Virus record (IMG/VR): IMGVR_UViG_3300046488_000260
Coordinates: 1 to 61,664 of that record
DNA from: a virus
Length of the DNA: 61,664 nt
Strand: one strand, 5' to 3'
A model generated the notes under the pieces. The model was given only the letters and a program-made list of their open reading frames with translations. It was not told where the DNA came from and made no database searches. This document shows positions 1 to 9,600 of the stretch, one piece after another (the first letter of the stretch is position 1; each line of letters begins with the position of its first letter). The translations under genes and the position numbers were made by a program.

Positions 1-1587
1 ATGGCAAGAAATAGTGCCCGGCGACTTGCAGGCCAGGCGGCGAACGGGACCGCGGCAACCCAACTCAAGATGATCCGCTGCGCGATCTACACGCGGAAGT
101 CCACCGAGGAGGGGCTGCAGCAGGAGTTCAACTCCCTGGATGCCCAGCGGGAGGCTGGCGAAGCGTTCATCGTCAGCCAGAAGCATGAGGGCTGGCAGGT
201 GATCACCGACCCCTTCGATGATGGCGGCTACACTGGCGCCAACATGGATCGCCCGGCACTGAAGCGGCTGCTCGCCGCAGTTGAGGCGCGGGCAGTGGAC
301 TGCATCGTGGTCTACAAAGTTGACCGGCTCAGTCGGTCCCTGATGGACTTCGCGCGGATTGTCGAAGTGCTCGACGAGAATGGCGTGAGCTTTGTGTCGG
401 TCACCCAGCAGTTCAATACGACGACTTCCATCGGCCGGCTGACGCTGAACATCCTCCTATCGTTTGCACAGTTCGAGCGCGAGATCATCTCCGAACGAAC
501 CCGCGACAAGATGTCGGCTGCGCGGCGGAAAGGCAAGTGGATCGGCGGCCATCCCGTCCTGGGATACGATATCGATCCGAAGGGCGGGAGGATCATCGTC
601 AATCCGGAGGAGGCGGAACAGGTTCGAACCCTTTTTGGCCTTTACCTGGAGCTCGGCTCCTTGCTTCCGGTGTTGCAGGAAGCGGACCGGCGCGGCCTGC
701 TGACCAAACGGTGGACCACAGAGGACGGCAAGGTCCGTGGAGGCCAGCGGATTTCCAAGGGCACGCTCCATGGCCTCCTCACCAACCCCATCTACACCGG
801 GATGGTCGACCATAAGGGCAGCCTGTATCCAGGCGAGCACGAGCGGATCATCGATCAGATCACGTGGGATCGAACTCATGAAACCCTTCGGCGAAACAAC
901 GGCGACAACGGCGCCAGCCTGAGAAACAAGTTCGGCGCCCTATTGCGCGGACTACTCTTCTGCGCACCGTGCGGGACCCCCATGGTGCACACCTACACGA
1001 TGCGGAAGTCCAAGCGCTACCGCTACTACGTCTGTTTTAACGCGCAGCAGAAGGGCTGGAAAAACTGCGAGACGAAGTCGGTTTCGGCCCAAGCGATCGA
1101 ATCTGCGGTCCTCGAAAGCATCCGCCGCATTGGGACCGACCCTAAACTGGCCGATGCAGTCGCCACCGAAGCCCTTGACCAAGTGGCTCGCCGGCGGCGG
1201 GAGATTGACCAGGAGTCGGAGACCCACCGGCGACGTATCCGGCAACTCAACCAGAACCTCGCGCGCGAGGCGGCGGACACGAGCGTGGACTCCGGCGCGC
1301 GGTTCGAGCGGATGGCCGCTCTTCAGCATGAGATCGAGACTGTGGAGCGCCGGGCGGCGGAACTGGCGGCCGAGCACAAAGACCTCGATACGGATCACAT
1401 CACCGCCGACGAGCTGCGGCGCACGCTGGCTGAGTTCGACGAGGTCTGGTCCTCCATCACCACCAAGGAGCAGGAGCAGATGATCCATCTACTGGTTGCC
1501 AAGGTCGGCTACGACGGGCGAACCGGCAAGGTCACCGTCAACTTCAGCAACACAGGAGCCAAGGAACTATGCCAAGGAAAGTGCTGA
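1..1587 (+). CDS. Large serine recombinase (site-specific integrase)
   Basis: 528-residue large serine recombinase, the probable integrase of the prophage, expected to cut and rejoin att sites through a serine-DNA intermediate. The N-terminal resolvase domain shows YTRKST with the likely catalytic Ser34, the VDRLSRS motif at about 108-113 and the EREIISERT segment near 160. It is followed by the Recombinase domain, a zinc ribbon (CAPC then a CFNAQQKGWKNC pair, about 318-355) and a long charged coiled coil (about 390-470), the standard order and length for this family. The ATG is the first base of the window, so an upstream start cannot be excluded. It overlaps the next gene by 19 nt, implying co-translation. 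No tyrosine integrase is intact here, so this is the only complete integrase candidate. Confidence 0.93.
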   Translation: MARNSARRLAGQAANGTAATQLKMIRCAIYTRKSTEEGLQQEFNSLDAQREAGEAFIVSQKHEGWQVITDPFDDGGYTGANMDRPALKRLLAAVEARAVDCIVVYKVDRLSRSLMDFARIVEVLDENGVSFVSVTQQFNTTTSIGRLTLNILLSFAQFEREIISERTRDKMSAARRKGKWIGGHPVLGYDIDPKGGRIIVNPEEAEQVRTLFGLYLELGSLLPVLQEADRRGLLTKRWTTEDGKVRGGQRISKGTLHGLLTNPIYTGMVDHKGSLYPGEHERIIDQITWDRTHETLRRNNGDNGASLRNKFGALLRGLLFCAPCGTPMVHTYTMRKSKRYRYYVCFNAQQKGWKNCETKSVSAQAIESAVLESIRRIGTDPKLADAVATEALDQVARRRREIDQESETHRRRIRQLNQNLAREAADTSVDSGARFERMAALQHEIETVERRAAELAAEHKDLDTDHITADELRRTLAEFDEVWSSITTKEQEQMIHLLVAKVGYDGRTGKVTVNFSNTGAKELCQGKC

Positions 1588-2018
1588 CCACCATTGCGCC
1601 ACAACCCCGCGCGGGTTACGCGGCTCAAGTTGAGGTGACGATCTCGGTGCGCCAACACCGCTGCAAGTCTGACAAACCGGGGCGGCCCGATCAGGTCCCT
1701 GACCAAGGGCGGCGTCCCCGAGTGCCCAGGATTACGCGTCTGATGGCTCTCGCCATCAAGTTCCAGGAGATGGTCGATCAAGGAGAGATCCACGACTACG
1801 CCGAATTCGCGCGATTAGGTTACGTGACGCGGGCGCGGATCACTCAGATCATGAATCTGCTCCTCCTGGCACCGGCGATCCAGGAAGAGATCCTAGACTG
1901 GGCAGAGACTGCGCCTCAGCCCCTCGTATTGTCCGAACGGACCATGCGCCCGGTTGTACGGACCCTGCTTTGGTCACGCCAGTTGCATCTGTGGCAGAAG
2001 ATCAAATCCTCAAGTTGA
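1569..2018 (+). CDS. Recombinase-associated small HTH-like protein
   Basis: 149-residue basic protein starting inside the recombinase gene. The C-terminal two thirds (about 55-145) reads like the small conserved protein often encoded directly after large serine recombinases: a helical segment (MALAIKFQEMVDQGEI), then an HTH-like stretch (YAEFARLGYVTRARITQIM) and an ending with LSERTMRPVV and WSRQ. By position it may bind DNA and act as a partner or directionality factor for the recombinase; that role is inferred. The N-terminal 50 residues are Arg/Pro-rich and probably disordered. The alternative of a free-standing phage repressor is less likely given the tight coupling to the integrase. Confidence 0.75.
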   Translation: MPRKVLTTIAPQPRAGYAAQVEVTISVRQHRCKSDKPGRPDQVPDQGRRPRVPRITRLMALAIKFQEMVDQGEIHDYAEFARLGYVTRARITQIMNLLLLAPAIQEEILDWAETAPQPLVLSERTMRPVVRTLLWSRQLHLWQKIKSSS

Positions 2019-2039
2019 AAAATATCGCAGTCCGGAGGC

Positions 2040-2290
2040 GTGGGTTTTCCACAGACCAACAAACTGAGCAAGCCGAAGCGGGACGCCGACGTCCACCAGG
2101 CACTTGAGAGAAGGCTGCGGCCGCCGAGGACTGCGACTTCCCAGGCTTCTCGCCACACTCCCTCCGCCGCGCCAACATCACTTGGCGGCAGGAGGAACTT
2201 GCGCGCCAGACTCAGGGCTGGCACGCTAAGGCGGCGAAGCGCAGCAAGACTCAGACAGGTCAATGCCCCGCGCGAGATGACGCGACCTAA
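2040..2290 (+). pseudogene. Relic of a tyrosine recombinase (phage integrase) C-terminus
   Basis: Between the recombinase pair and the next promoter, the frame starting at 2108 reads EDCDFPGFSPHSLRRANITW then RQEELARQTQGWHAKAAKRS, ending at TAA 2288-2290. HSLRR followed by NITWRQE is the box with the conserved His-x-x-Arg of tyrosine recombinases. The last piece looks like the extreme C-terminal tail of the same family, so the segment carrying the catalytic Tyr appears deleted between two RQE-like positions. Upstream, the frame from 2040 (DADVHQALE) joins the core only if one GA is removed from GAGAGAAGG near 2106, indicating a 2-nt insertion. No intact integrase frame exists, so this is a dead remnant of an older integration event. 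Confidence 0.6.
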
Positions 2291-2338
2291 AGCCCTTTCA
2301 GTCACATGCGCCCCTGATTCCCGGAAGGCCCGGCACTT

Positions 2339-2368
2339 CTGACTACGGGGCATACAACTCGCTATAAT
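2339..2368 (+). promoter_or_regulatory. Putative sigma70-type promoter for the GNAT-PIN gene
   Basis: A perfect TATAAT lies at 2363-2368. CTGACT at 2339-2344 gives a plausible -35 with an 18-bp spacer. The next gene starts at GTG 2413, about 45 nt downstream. The surrounding leader is more AT-rich than the neighbouring genes, as expected for a promoter. Confidence 0.5.
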
Positions 2369-2412
2369 TCCGCTTCGGAGTAAAGTTTACGATACATAAG
2401 CAGCCTGCAGAA

Positions 2413-4551
2413 GTGAGCCGTTTCGTCGAACTTGTTCGCGAGCGTGGAGACTCCGAGCGAGATGCCCTCGGCTTTCTTCCTCGGTGCGTTTACAGCGAAG
2501 CTGCGGTACAAGGCAAGTTATACGTGGCTACTGTCAGTGTCGGGGGTGACGAATTCTATGCGGGCCACCTGTTGTTTGGCGGCAGATACCCGCATCTTAG
2601 AGTTTTCCAGATTTACGTAGTGCCCGAGTTCCGCCATCGGAACGTTGGTGGGGATCTCATCGAAGCATTGGCTGCCGATGCTGAGAGGCAGTACTACATC
2701 ACTATTTCGGCGCGTGTTGCCGCAGACCTCCCTGCGAACGACTTCTGGGAGCGGGTCGGCTTTCGCTGCGTTCGGACGGAACAAGGCGGTGCTTCGACTG
2801 GGAGGCGGATTAATGTGCGACGGCGGGAGTTGGACAGCCCAACTCTGTTCAGCGATGCCCGCTCGGACCAATCACCTGCGCGCCCGACAGTTGCCCAGGT
2901 TGAGCAGCCAATCTACGCGCTCGATCTCAATGTGTTGCTGGATGTGATAAAGGACCGTCCTCGGGCGGAGCATGCTCGCAGGTTGCTCACGGCTTCGATG
3001 AGTGGCATGTTGCGGCTTTTCGTTGCACGCGAGTTCGTACACGAGCTTTCCCGTGCCGCTATGGACCCAGCGGCCGATCCCGTTGTCAGGCTTGCGATCT
3101 CATTACCTCAGTTCACGGACGTACCCGACTTGTTGCTGGGCAACCTAAAGCGCGAGTTGGCAGACATAATCTTTGCGACCCGCGCCCAAGCTGGAGAGTT
3201 GCGGGCCCGCGATCACTCGGATCTGTCGCACCTTGCGACGATGATTTACCATTCGGCGTCGGGATTCGTCACCAGCGACGAAACGATTTTGCGTAAGCGA
3301 GAAGAGCTTCGCGCGAAGTACGGCATTGACGTAGTTGGTCCGGCCGAACTCGCTGAAATCTATATGCCTCGTCAGTGGACCGCGGCACAATTGAGCGCGC
3401 TGTCCCCAGACGGCACGCCAATTGAGATTTCCGAAATGAGCGAGGTGCGCCGCAAGGAGGTCGAGACGTTTCTTCTCGCCTGCGCGATGCCTCCGGATCA
3501 AATCACACGTGCGATCTCGCCCGGGCAGTCCGCCTGCCTGCGTCACAGGGTTATCGTGTTGTTTGGAGACACCGTCATCGGCTTTGCGTCCTGGGAGGCA
3601 CCTCGCGGGCCAAAGGCCTCGAGCGAAGCGTGGTTGACGGTCGAGCCAGTTCATACGATGGCAGAACTCGCGTGTAATGTCCTGTTCGACGCTATGTCGC
3701 GTGATGTGTGCGCGAACCGCCCGGCCTCAGTGATTCTGCGAGGTGATCTGTCGAACCGCGAGGTTCGGGGAAGCGCCGTCAGACACGGGTTTCGATCAGC
3801 AACCGCGGAAGCCGGTTTGGAAAGATACGAGAAGTTCTGTGTCGGGACGATCGTAACGCCGGGCAACTGGAACGGGTGCAGTGGGTTGATGAGCAAGATG
3901 TTCGGTTTTAGTTTGCCGGCCAGACCACCTGCATATTCAGGACTCAAGACCGTGATCAAAATCGACGGGCGGGACCGCATACCCGAGGAGATCAAGCTGC
4001 AGGACTTCGAAGCTCAATTCGGGCCCGTCATCCTAATGCTCTCCGACCGCCCTATAGCTGTCGTGCCAATCCAGCGAACCTACGCGGACCAACTACTGAG
4101 GTCGGCCAGCCAACAGTCTTTGTTTCCACCACCGGAAGCCTCTGTGTGGCATGAAAAACTGTACCTAAGCAGTCCGCGGACGCTCTCGGTACTCACACCC
4201 GGTACGATCATTCTTTTTTATGAGTCAATCGGAAACGACGGAGGTCGTGGAGCGATCATTGCCGCAGCACAGGTCATCCGCACGGCCGTTCGCGAGGCGA
4301 TTGACGTGCTCCCTGGTGAGACTCGCCGAGGGGTCTTGAGTTCGGAGGAAATTGGCGCCCTGAGCGTTAGCGGCAGAACGGCACTGACGTTCTTCAATCA
4401 CGTGATGCGGCTGGCCAAACCCGTCGGTCTCAGCCGACTGCGGACACTAGGTTGCGTGGATGGCACAAATTTCGTCACTGCTCGCCGTATCGAGGAATCT
4501 GCTGCATTTGCAATCATTCAAGAGGGAGAACCGAGTGTCAAATTGTCGTGA
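2413..4551 (+). CDS. Multidomain GNAT-PIN-GNAT protein with PUA/ASCH-like C-terminus
   Basis: 712-residue fusion. Residues 1-140 look like a GNAT acyltransferase (IYVVPEFRHRNVGG is the acetyl-CoA loop region). Residues 166-316 are a PIN RNase domain: YALDLNVLLD gives the first Asp (171), EFVHEL an acidic residue, DHSDLSHLA Asp270 and FVTSDETI Asp289. About 330-490 looks like a second, divergent GNAT (IVLFGDTVIGFASW). About 500-712, with PGTIILFYES and GRGAIIAAAQVI, resembles a PUA/EVE/ASCH-type beta barrel. The GTG start at 2413 is preceded by a good promoter but only a weak ribosome site. The stop overlaps the ASCH gene by 17 nt. PIN plus acetyltransferase plus RNA-recognition folds suggests an RNA-targeting toxin or defence effector; that function is inference. 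Confidence 0.8.
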   Translation: MSRFVELVRERGDSERDALGFLPRCVYSEAAVQGKLYVATVSVGGDEFYAGHLLFGGRYPHLRVFQIYVVPEFRHRNVGGDLIEALAADAERQYYITISARVAADLPANDFWERVGFRCVRTEQGGASTGRRINVRRRELDSPTLFSDARSDQSPARPTVAQVEQPIYALDLNVLLDVIKDRPRAEHARRLLTASMSGMLRLFVAREFVHELSRAAMDPAADPVVRLAISLPQFTDVPDLLLGNLKRELADIIFATRAQAGELRARDHSDLSHLATMIYHSASGFVTSDETILRKREELRAKYGIDVVGPAELAEIYMPRQWTAAQLSALSPDGTPIEISEMSEVRRKEVETFLLACAMPPDQITRAISPGQSACLRHRVIVLFGDTVIGFASWEAPRGPKASSEAWLTVEPVHTMAELACNVLFDAMSRDVCANRPASVILRGDLSNREVRGSAVRHGFRSATAEAGLERYEKFCVGTIVTPGNWNGCSGLMSKMFGFSLPARPPAYSGLKTVIKIDGRDRIPEEIKLQDFEAQFGPVILMLSDRPIAVVPIQRTYADQLLRSASQQSLFPPPEASVWHEKLYLSSPRTLSVLTPGTIILFYESIGNDGGRGAIIAAAQVIRTAVREAIDVLPGETRRGVLSSEEIGALSVSGRTALTFFNHVMRLAKPVGLSRLRTLGCVDGTNFVTARRIEESAAFAIIQEGEPSVKLS

Positions 4552-4963
4552 CATCCTAATTTCATTGAATCCTGCATACACGCAAGCCATACTAGACGGG
4601 CGAAAAACCGTGGAACTGCGGCGTCGCCGTTTGCATGTTGGGAACGGTACTCGGATCTGGATCTATTCGAAAACTCCCACTGCGCGAATCGAGGCAACAG
4701 CGTGCGTTCAACAGATTCACGAAGGCGATTTGGAAGGAATTTGGTCCGAGTTTGGGAACGCCGCGGGCATTTCCAAAGCTGAGTTCGACCGCTACTTTGC
4801 TGGATGCTCGACGGGATGTGCCGTAGTCCTTGACAGCGTTTGCGCTCTCGTCCCTGCCCTGGATTTGTCGACGATGAAGTCCGAAGTCGCAGGATTCCAC
4901 CCACCTCAGTTCTTCAAGCGCCTTCGAACAGAGGAACTTGAGACGCTATTGCAGATGCGCTAA
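4535..4963 (+). CDS. ASCH-domain protein
   Basis: 142-residue ASCH (PUA-like) domain protein. It opens with DILISLNPAYTQAILDGRKT and VELRRRR, the family signature, followed by GTRIWIYSKTP and the AGISKAEFDRYFAG segment typical of longer ASCH proteins. GTG at 4535 is preferred to the in-frame ATG at 4460 because GAGGGAGA lies at 4522-4529 and homology begins directly after it. It overlaps the end of the GNAT-PIN-GNAT gene by 17 nt, so the two are translationally coupled. ASCH domains are thought to bind RNA or modified nucleotides. Here it may direct or restrain the PIN nuclease, which is inferred only from gene order. Confidence 0.8.
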   Translation: MSNCRDILISLNPAYTQAILDGRKTVELRRRRLHVGNGTRIWIYSKTPTARIEATACVQQIHEGDLEGIWSEFGNAAGISKAEFDRYFAGCSTGCAVVLDSVCALVPALDLSTMKSEVAGFHPPQFFKRLRTEELETLLQMR

Positions 4964-5070
4964 TCCGCGTTCCTTCTCCGGATCACTGGCGCAGCGGCAC
5001 CTGACTGCCGGCAACCGGAAGTCCTGACGGCACCGAGAGAGTGGAGTGTCGGTCCAATGAATTTCGCGTG

Positions 5071-5403
5071 ATGCCTCTTTCTCCGCCTACCGCGACGAAC
5101 ACTTGCGCCCTGTGCCTGCGGACGGGATCCGCTGTGATGAGCCACGCTCCCTGCTGGCTTCTACCGGCTCCTGCGAAGCGTCACCGACAACAAAAACCCA
5201 AACCCGATCGCGATCGGCCAGGACATCTCGCTTCAGACCACAGGCCAAATCGAAGCCCCGCTGCTGTGCTCGGACTGCGAGCAACGATTCAACACGAGCA
5301 ACGATTCAACAACGGTGGCGAGCGATGGGTGCAGCAAAACTGCTTCCGTGGAACCAGCTTCAGGCTTCAGGACGCACTTAAGGCGGCGCGGCCATTCGAT
5401 CGG
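5071..5403 (+). pseudogene. Relic of an HNH/zinc-finger-type gene, two frameshifts
   Basis: Three pieces in alternating frames make sense only together. The first (from ATG 5071) carries CALCLRTGSAVMSHA (5104-5148). The second (from about 5159, +1 frame) reads FYRLLRSVTDNKNPNPIAIG and then LLCSDCEQRFN. The third returns to the first frame with NGGERWVQQNCF and FRLQDAL. Cys-x2-Cys followed by a second CSDC and EQRF is the pattern of a small HNH-like/zinc family. The second frame change coincides with a 17-bp tandem duplication of GAGCAACGATTCAACAC (about 5279-5312). The relic is cut off at about 5403 by the convergent DUF1828 gene. It is not translatable as one protein. Confidence 0.6.
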
Positions 5404-6168
5404 TCACGCCGCACGCTCGCGTTCGAAAAACTGCGGGCCGTTCTGCCGAAAGTCGTCAAGAGACGGAAACTGCTTGTCGCTGGCGCTGGTGATTCGGGTA
5501 CGATCCTTCTTCGTGATCCCGCTTTCGAAATCCTGGTGCACCATCACGCCCTTAAAGGGGATGCGCCGTCGCTGAAACTCCAGACATGAAATGGTGGCCA
5601 GCCGTGCCTTGTCGTTGTCCTTCACTCCGAACAGGAAAAGCGGACGCGAGTCGATGTCGAACTGGTAATCCACCTCGTACTCATCGTGGTCCGGAATCGG
5701 CAACGTGTTCCGGCGCGGGTTGTACTCGGCCAATTTTTCCTCGACAAACTCGGCCAGTTGTTCGTAGAAAAGGTTCTGGATGACCTCCCGCTTGTAGTAC
5801 TGCATGCTGGAGACTTTGGCGACCGTCTGCGCGAACTGAAGCAGCGCCGGGTACAGCCGTTCGGGCTCGGCCTCGATATACAACCGTCCGTCCTGTTCCT
5901 GAATCCGGTTTTCCGACAAGATGCGGTTGAAGATGCGCTGTTTGTTCTCGGTGTCCAGGTCGTAGGTGTACGTGAGACGCATCAGCGTCAGCCCATGGTC
6001 ACCGATCCGGACCTTACCGGAACCGTTCACGGGTTCATCGAGGAAGATGTCCACCATGTCGCCGTCTTCGTGAAACAACGGGGCCAGGACCTGGAGCACG
6101 CCCGGGCGGCGTTCTCGGAACGCCACATGGCCGTTGAACTGCTGTTTCAGTAAATCCAAGCCGGTCAT
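5404..6168 (-). CDS. DUF1828/DUF1829 domain protein
   Basis: 254-residue cytosolic protein, last gene of the minus-strand restriction-modification operon. Residues 30-100 contain the DUF1828 pattern (HEDGDMVDIFLDEP, then VRIGDHGLTLMRLTY), and the C-terminal half (about 140-245, with FDIDSRPLFLFGV and ISCLEFQRR) fits DUF1829. The molecular function is unknown; family members are often found in mobile elements and beside restriction systems. Its start overlaps the stop of the upstream gene by 4 nt (ATGA), so it is very likely co-translated. The 3' end abuts the HNH-like relic. Possible roles are an accessory to, or control of, the neighbouring R-M system, which is inference from the operon. Confidence 0.8.
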   Translation of the reverse strand: MTGLDLLKQQFNGHVAFRERRPGVLQVLAPLFHEDGDMVDIFLDEPVNGSGKVRIGDHGLTLMRLTYTYDLDTENKQRIFNRILSENRIQEQDGRLYIEAEPERLYPALLQFAQTVAKVSSMQYYKREVIQNLFYEQLAEFVEEKLAEYNPRRNTLPIPDHDEYEVDYQFDIDSRPLFLFGVKDNDKARLATISCLEFQRRRIPFKGVMVHQDFESGITKKDRTRITSASDKQFPSLDDFRQNGPQFFERERAA

Positions 6169-6686
6169 TGGGTTGGCTCCTCAGTGGGGAATGGCAGTAT
6201 CCCCTGGGCGAGATCCGCGAAATACGTCCGTGCGTCCGTGATGTTCGTCGCCCTCAGGAAATACTGTACCGCCTCTTCATAGGACGCAAAATCCCTGTTG
6301 ATCGTCGCGGCTCTTTCCGGCCGCAGTCCCGCGTCGATCATCTCCGCGCTGGCTCGGTGGACGTGGTAGTCCCAATGCGGATGGTCTGGATCGAACGATT
6401 CGTTGTAACCGCCGTGAGGCCCGTTGCAGCGGAGCAGGACCACTTCTCCGGACCCATCCTTCGCCAGGAACGCCAGGCCGACACTGAAATTCTCTGGCAG
6501 GTCCTCGCTGCGCCTCATGAACACGCGGAACTCCAGTTTTCCGTCGGTTGACTTCAGACGCATGTCGTTGCGGAGGTGCCCGCGATCCAGTTTCATATCT
6601 CGCTTCGGCGCTTCGGAAACCACCTTGGGGCAGGCAATCAGATCGTCGATCTCCTGCTGGGTGTACCGCCGTGGCGACGTGGCCAT
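6165..6686 (-). CDS. DUF6978-like hypothetical protein
   Basis: 173-residue protein located one base after the Res gene and overlapping the DUF1828 gene by 4 nt. It starts MATSPRRYTQQEIDDLIACP and has a beta-rich core (GKLEFRVFMRRS, FSVGLAFLAKDG, VVLLRCNGPHGGYNESF) and a His-rich HPHWDYHVHRAS segment. This resembles a small family I associate with the label DUF6978, though that name is uncertain. The conserved HWDYHVH and NGPHG motifs could be a nucleotide or metal site, but no fold is asserted. The tight operon places its activity with the R-M enzymes. Confidence 0.7.
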   Translation of the reverse strand: MATSPRRYTQQEIDDLIACPKVVSEAPKRDMKLDRGHLRNDMRLKSTDGKLEFRVFMRRSEDLPENFSVGLAFLAKDGSGEVVLLRCNGPHGGYNESFDPDHPHWDYHVHRASAEMIDAGLRPERAATINRDFASYEEAVQYFLRATNITDARTYFADLAQGILPFPTEEPTQ

Positions 6687-6687
6687 C

Positions 6688-9600
6688 TCAGAGTCCTCCT
6701 CGCAAGGCGTGGTCGCGGTCCAGTTCCGGCCGCACAGATTCTGCCCGCGCCAGGTACTCCATCTCCTTGTCGAGCAACTGAGGGTTCCGGCAGACGTGGA
6801 AGCCCCAGGCGCCCGACTGGCCCCAGTTGTTCACCGCCTCCACCCACCGGTTCGCCGCGGTGTGCTTGGCCTTCGTCTGGTCGTCTTCGAAACCCTTGAT
6901 TTCCAGCACCACGGTCACTCCGTTACTCAGCCGCACCAGAAAATCTGGTTCGTAAGCGTGGTCGATCCCCATGTACTCGTACGGGATCGTCAGCCCCATG
7001 TGGTCGTTGCGGGCATAAAACTGCACGGCATCGCTCGATTCCAACCGGAAGCCCGCGCTCGATTCCCACACCAGATTGTCCAGCACGACCTGGTCGATGT
7101 GGCTCTTCACCGTCGCGTGGCAGGCGCGCGTAGTTTTGAAATCAACCTCAGCAGTTGTGCCGATCGGCTTATAGCGATTGGTGATCGGCATCAGCGGCGC
7201 CTCACCTTCGGATTCATCCGGCACGATGGCATCCCGCAGCCGCTCCACCAGCCGCTGGACGTATTTCGCCAGGCCTAACTCGCAAGGATCACAGTTCTGG
7301 AAGTTCACCTTGCGGCGCACATAGTCGTCCACGTATCGGAAAACCTGCGGGAAAAGCTGATGTCGCGATTGCAGCGCCAGCACACGTCGCCGCCGATCCT
7401 TTACACCGGCGTCCGCCACCGTCAACTGATCCACGATGAGACGCGCGATTTCAAACTCGATGGTTTGTAGGTGCGTTTCGCGGTAGTATTCCTCGCGGTT
7501 CTGCTCGGCGAATGGGAACGGACTGCCGTGCGCCGACGCACTGCCTTCCGCGTACCCGACGGTGGGCCGCACAAACGTGGCGGTCGGTTCCCGGTTCGGC
7601 TCGATGTCCAGCACCGGCATCCCATCCACGTCGCACCGGATCAGGTTCTTCTGCAGCGCGAAGGCGTAGCCCTCCACCACCGGGAAGCGCATCTCCATGG
7701 CCTTCCGTTCCGGCAGGGCGCGCACATGATTCTTGGGCCGATCATCGGGCGCAGGCGCCTTCACCGGCCGCCCCTTGAACGGGATCACCGAGAACGGGAT
7801 GCCATAGACGTCCACGTACTCCTCGGTAAGCAGGCCGGTCTTCGGATCGGGCACGTAGTCCATGCGCCTTAGCCCGCGCCCCACTACCTGCTCGCATAGC
7901 AACTGGCTGCCGAAGGCCCGCACTCCCAGGATGTGAGTGACGTTGTTCGCGTCCCACCCCTCGGTCAGCATGGAGACCGACACCACGCAGCGCACGTGCT
8001 CGCCCGCCTGCCCCGGCTTGCCCACAGTAGCCACCACCTGCCGCAACTCCTCGGCGGCGTCCAGCCTCTTCTTCTTCGGATCGTCGCTCTCGGCCTCGGC
8101 CAGCAGCTTGGTATCGATCCGGATCGTCCGGTTCACATCGGGAGTGTTCGAGAAGTGCTCGGGGAAGATCGCTCCCTTTCCGTACACCGTGGTCGTCTTA
8201 CGCTTGCCGGATTTCGCCAGCTTCTGTTTCGCTGCTTCGGGCGCGCCGTCGCCATTCCCATCTTCATCCTCGCCAAGCACCTCGGCAACGTCGGCTTCGG
8301 TGACCGTCTCCGTCTCCGCTTCCCCGCTGATCTTCCGGTAGAAGACCTCGGCGATGTCGGTGTTGTCGCAAACCAGGATGAGCACGGGCGGTACGTGCTC
8401 CTGCCCCGGCGTTGCCGCCTCCATCTGTAGAAACCGCTCCTTCCACTGGGAGGCGATCTGCAGGAGGGCGCCTTCGGCTTCGCGGTAAACCACCTCCGGT
8501 TTGGGCCGTTTCGACTTGCCGGGCAGTCGCTCGCCGGGTTCCAGGCTTTCGTTGATCGCCTTCCACAGCTTGAAGTACTTCGGATCGGGCCTGCCCGTCG
8601 TGTCCAGTACCGGCAGGCGCGGAATCTTCACGATGCCACTCTCGATGGCGTCCACCAGGCCGAAGTCGCTCACAATCCACGGAAACGGCCTGCCCTCGGG
8701 GTAACCGCTCCCCTTCAGATAAAACGGCGTCGCGGAAAGGTCCAGGCAGATCGAGATACCTGGCTTGGTAGCGGGATCGGTGGTGCAGTTGTTGATCCGG
8801 TCCAGACCATCTAGCCAGACGCGCGCCTCTTCCACTTCATCCTTGTCCACCGTAGCGAAGTCTTCTTCGGTCGCCGCCGGGCGCCAGCAGTGGTGTCCCT
8901 CATCGTTCATCACCATGATGGGCAGCCGGTCGTACAGGTCTTCCAGCACCCGGCGCGCAAACGTATCCGGCGTCTCCGGACCTTTGTTCACCACCGCATA
9001 GCTCTTGCCGCCCTCCACGTGCTCCGATTCAGGCGCAAACCGGTGCCAGTTCGTCACCAGCACTTTTCCGGACTGCATGAGCGGACGGTATTTCACCGGA
9101 ACGATGTCGAACGCCTCGTAGTAGTTGTCCGGGCGCTCCGGGCGCAACACCTGCAAGCGCTCCTTCACCGTAAGGTTCGGGCAGCAGATCAAAACCCCGT
9201 TGGGGTAGAGGGTGGTCGCCGGATTCTGGCCGCGATTGCAGAACGCCCATGCCACTACCATGGACATGACCACGGTCTTGCCGCTGCCCGTCGCCATCTT
9301 ACACGCGATGCGGCGCAGCGCCGATAGCGTTGCATCCTGCCCCGGATCGATCAGTCGCGGAAAGAAGTCCTGGCCCAGCTTGCTGAATGACGGGCGTTCT
9401 CCGGCGAGCAGCCGCTTCAGGTCCTCTTTACTGAGCTTGGGATTTCCGCGAATCCCAACCTTTCCGGGGAACCGGATTTCCAGCAAATAGATGATCGTCT
9501 CGACAGCTTCGAGCTGACAGAAGAATAACCGCCGTGCGCGGTCTGTGCGCGCCCAGTGGCGCAGCAGATCGCGCGTAACGTTGGTTGCGCCCGGATACTC

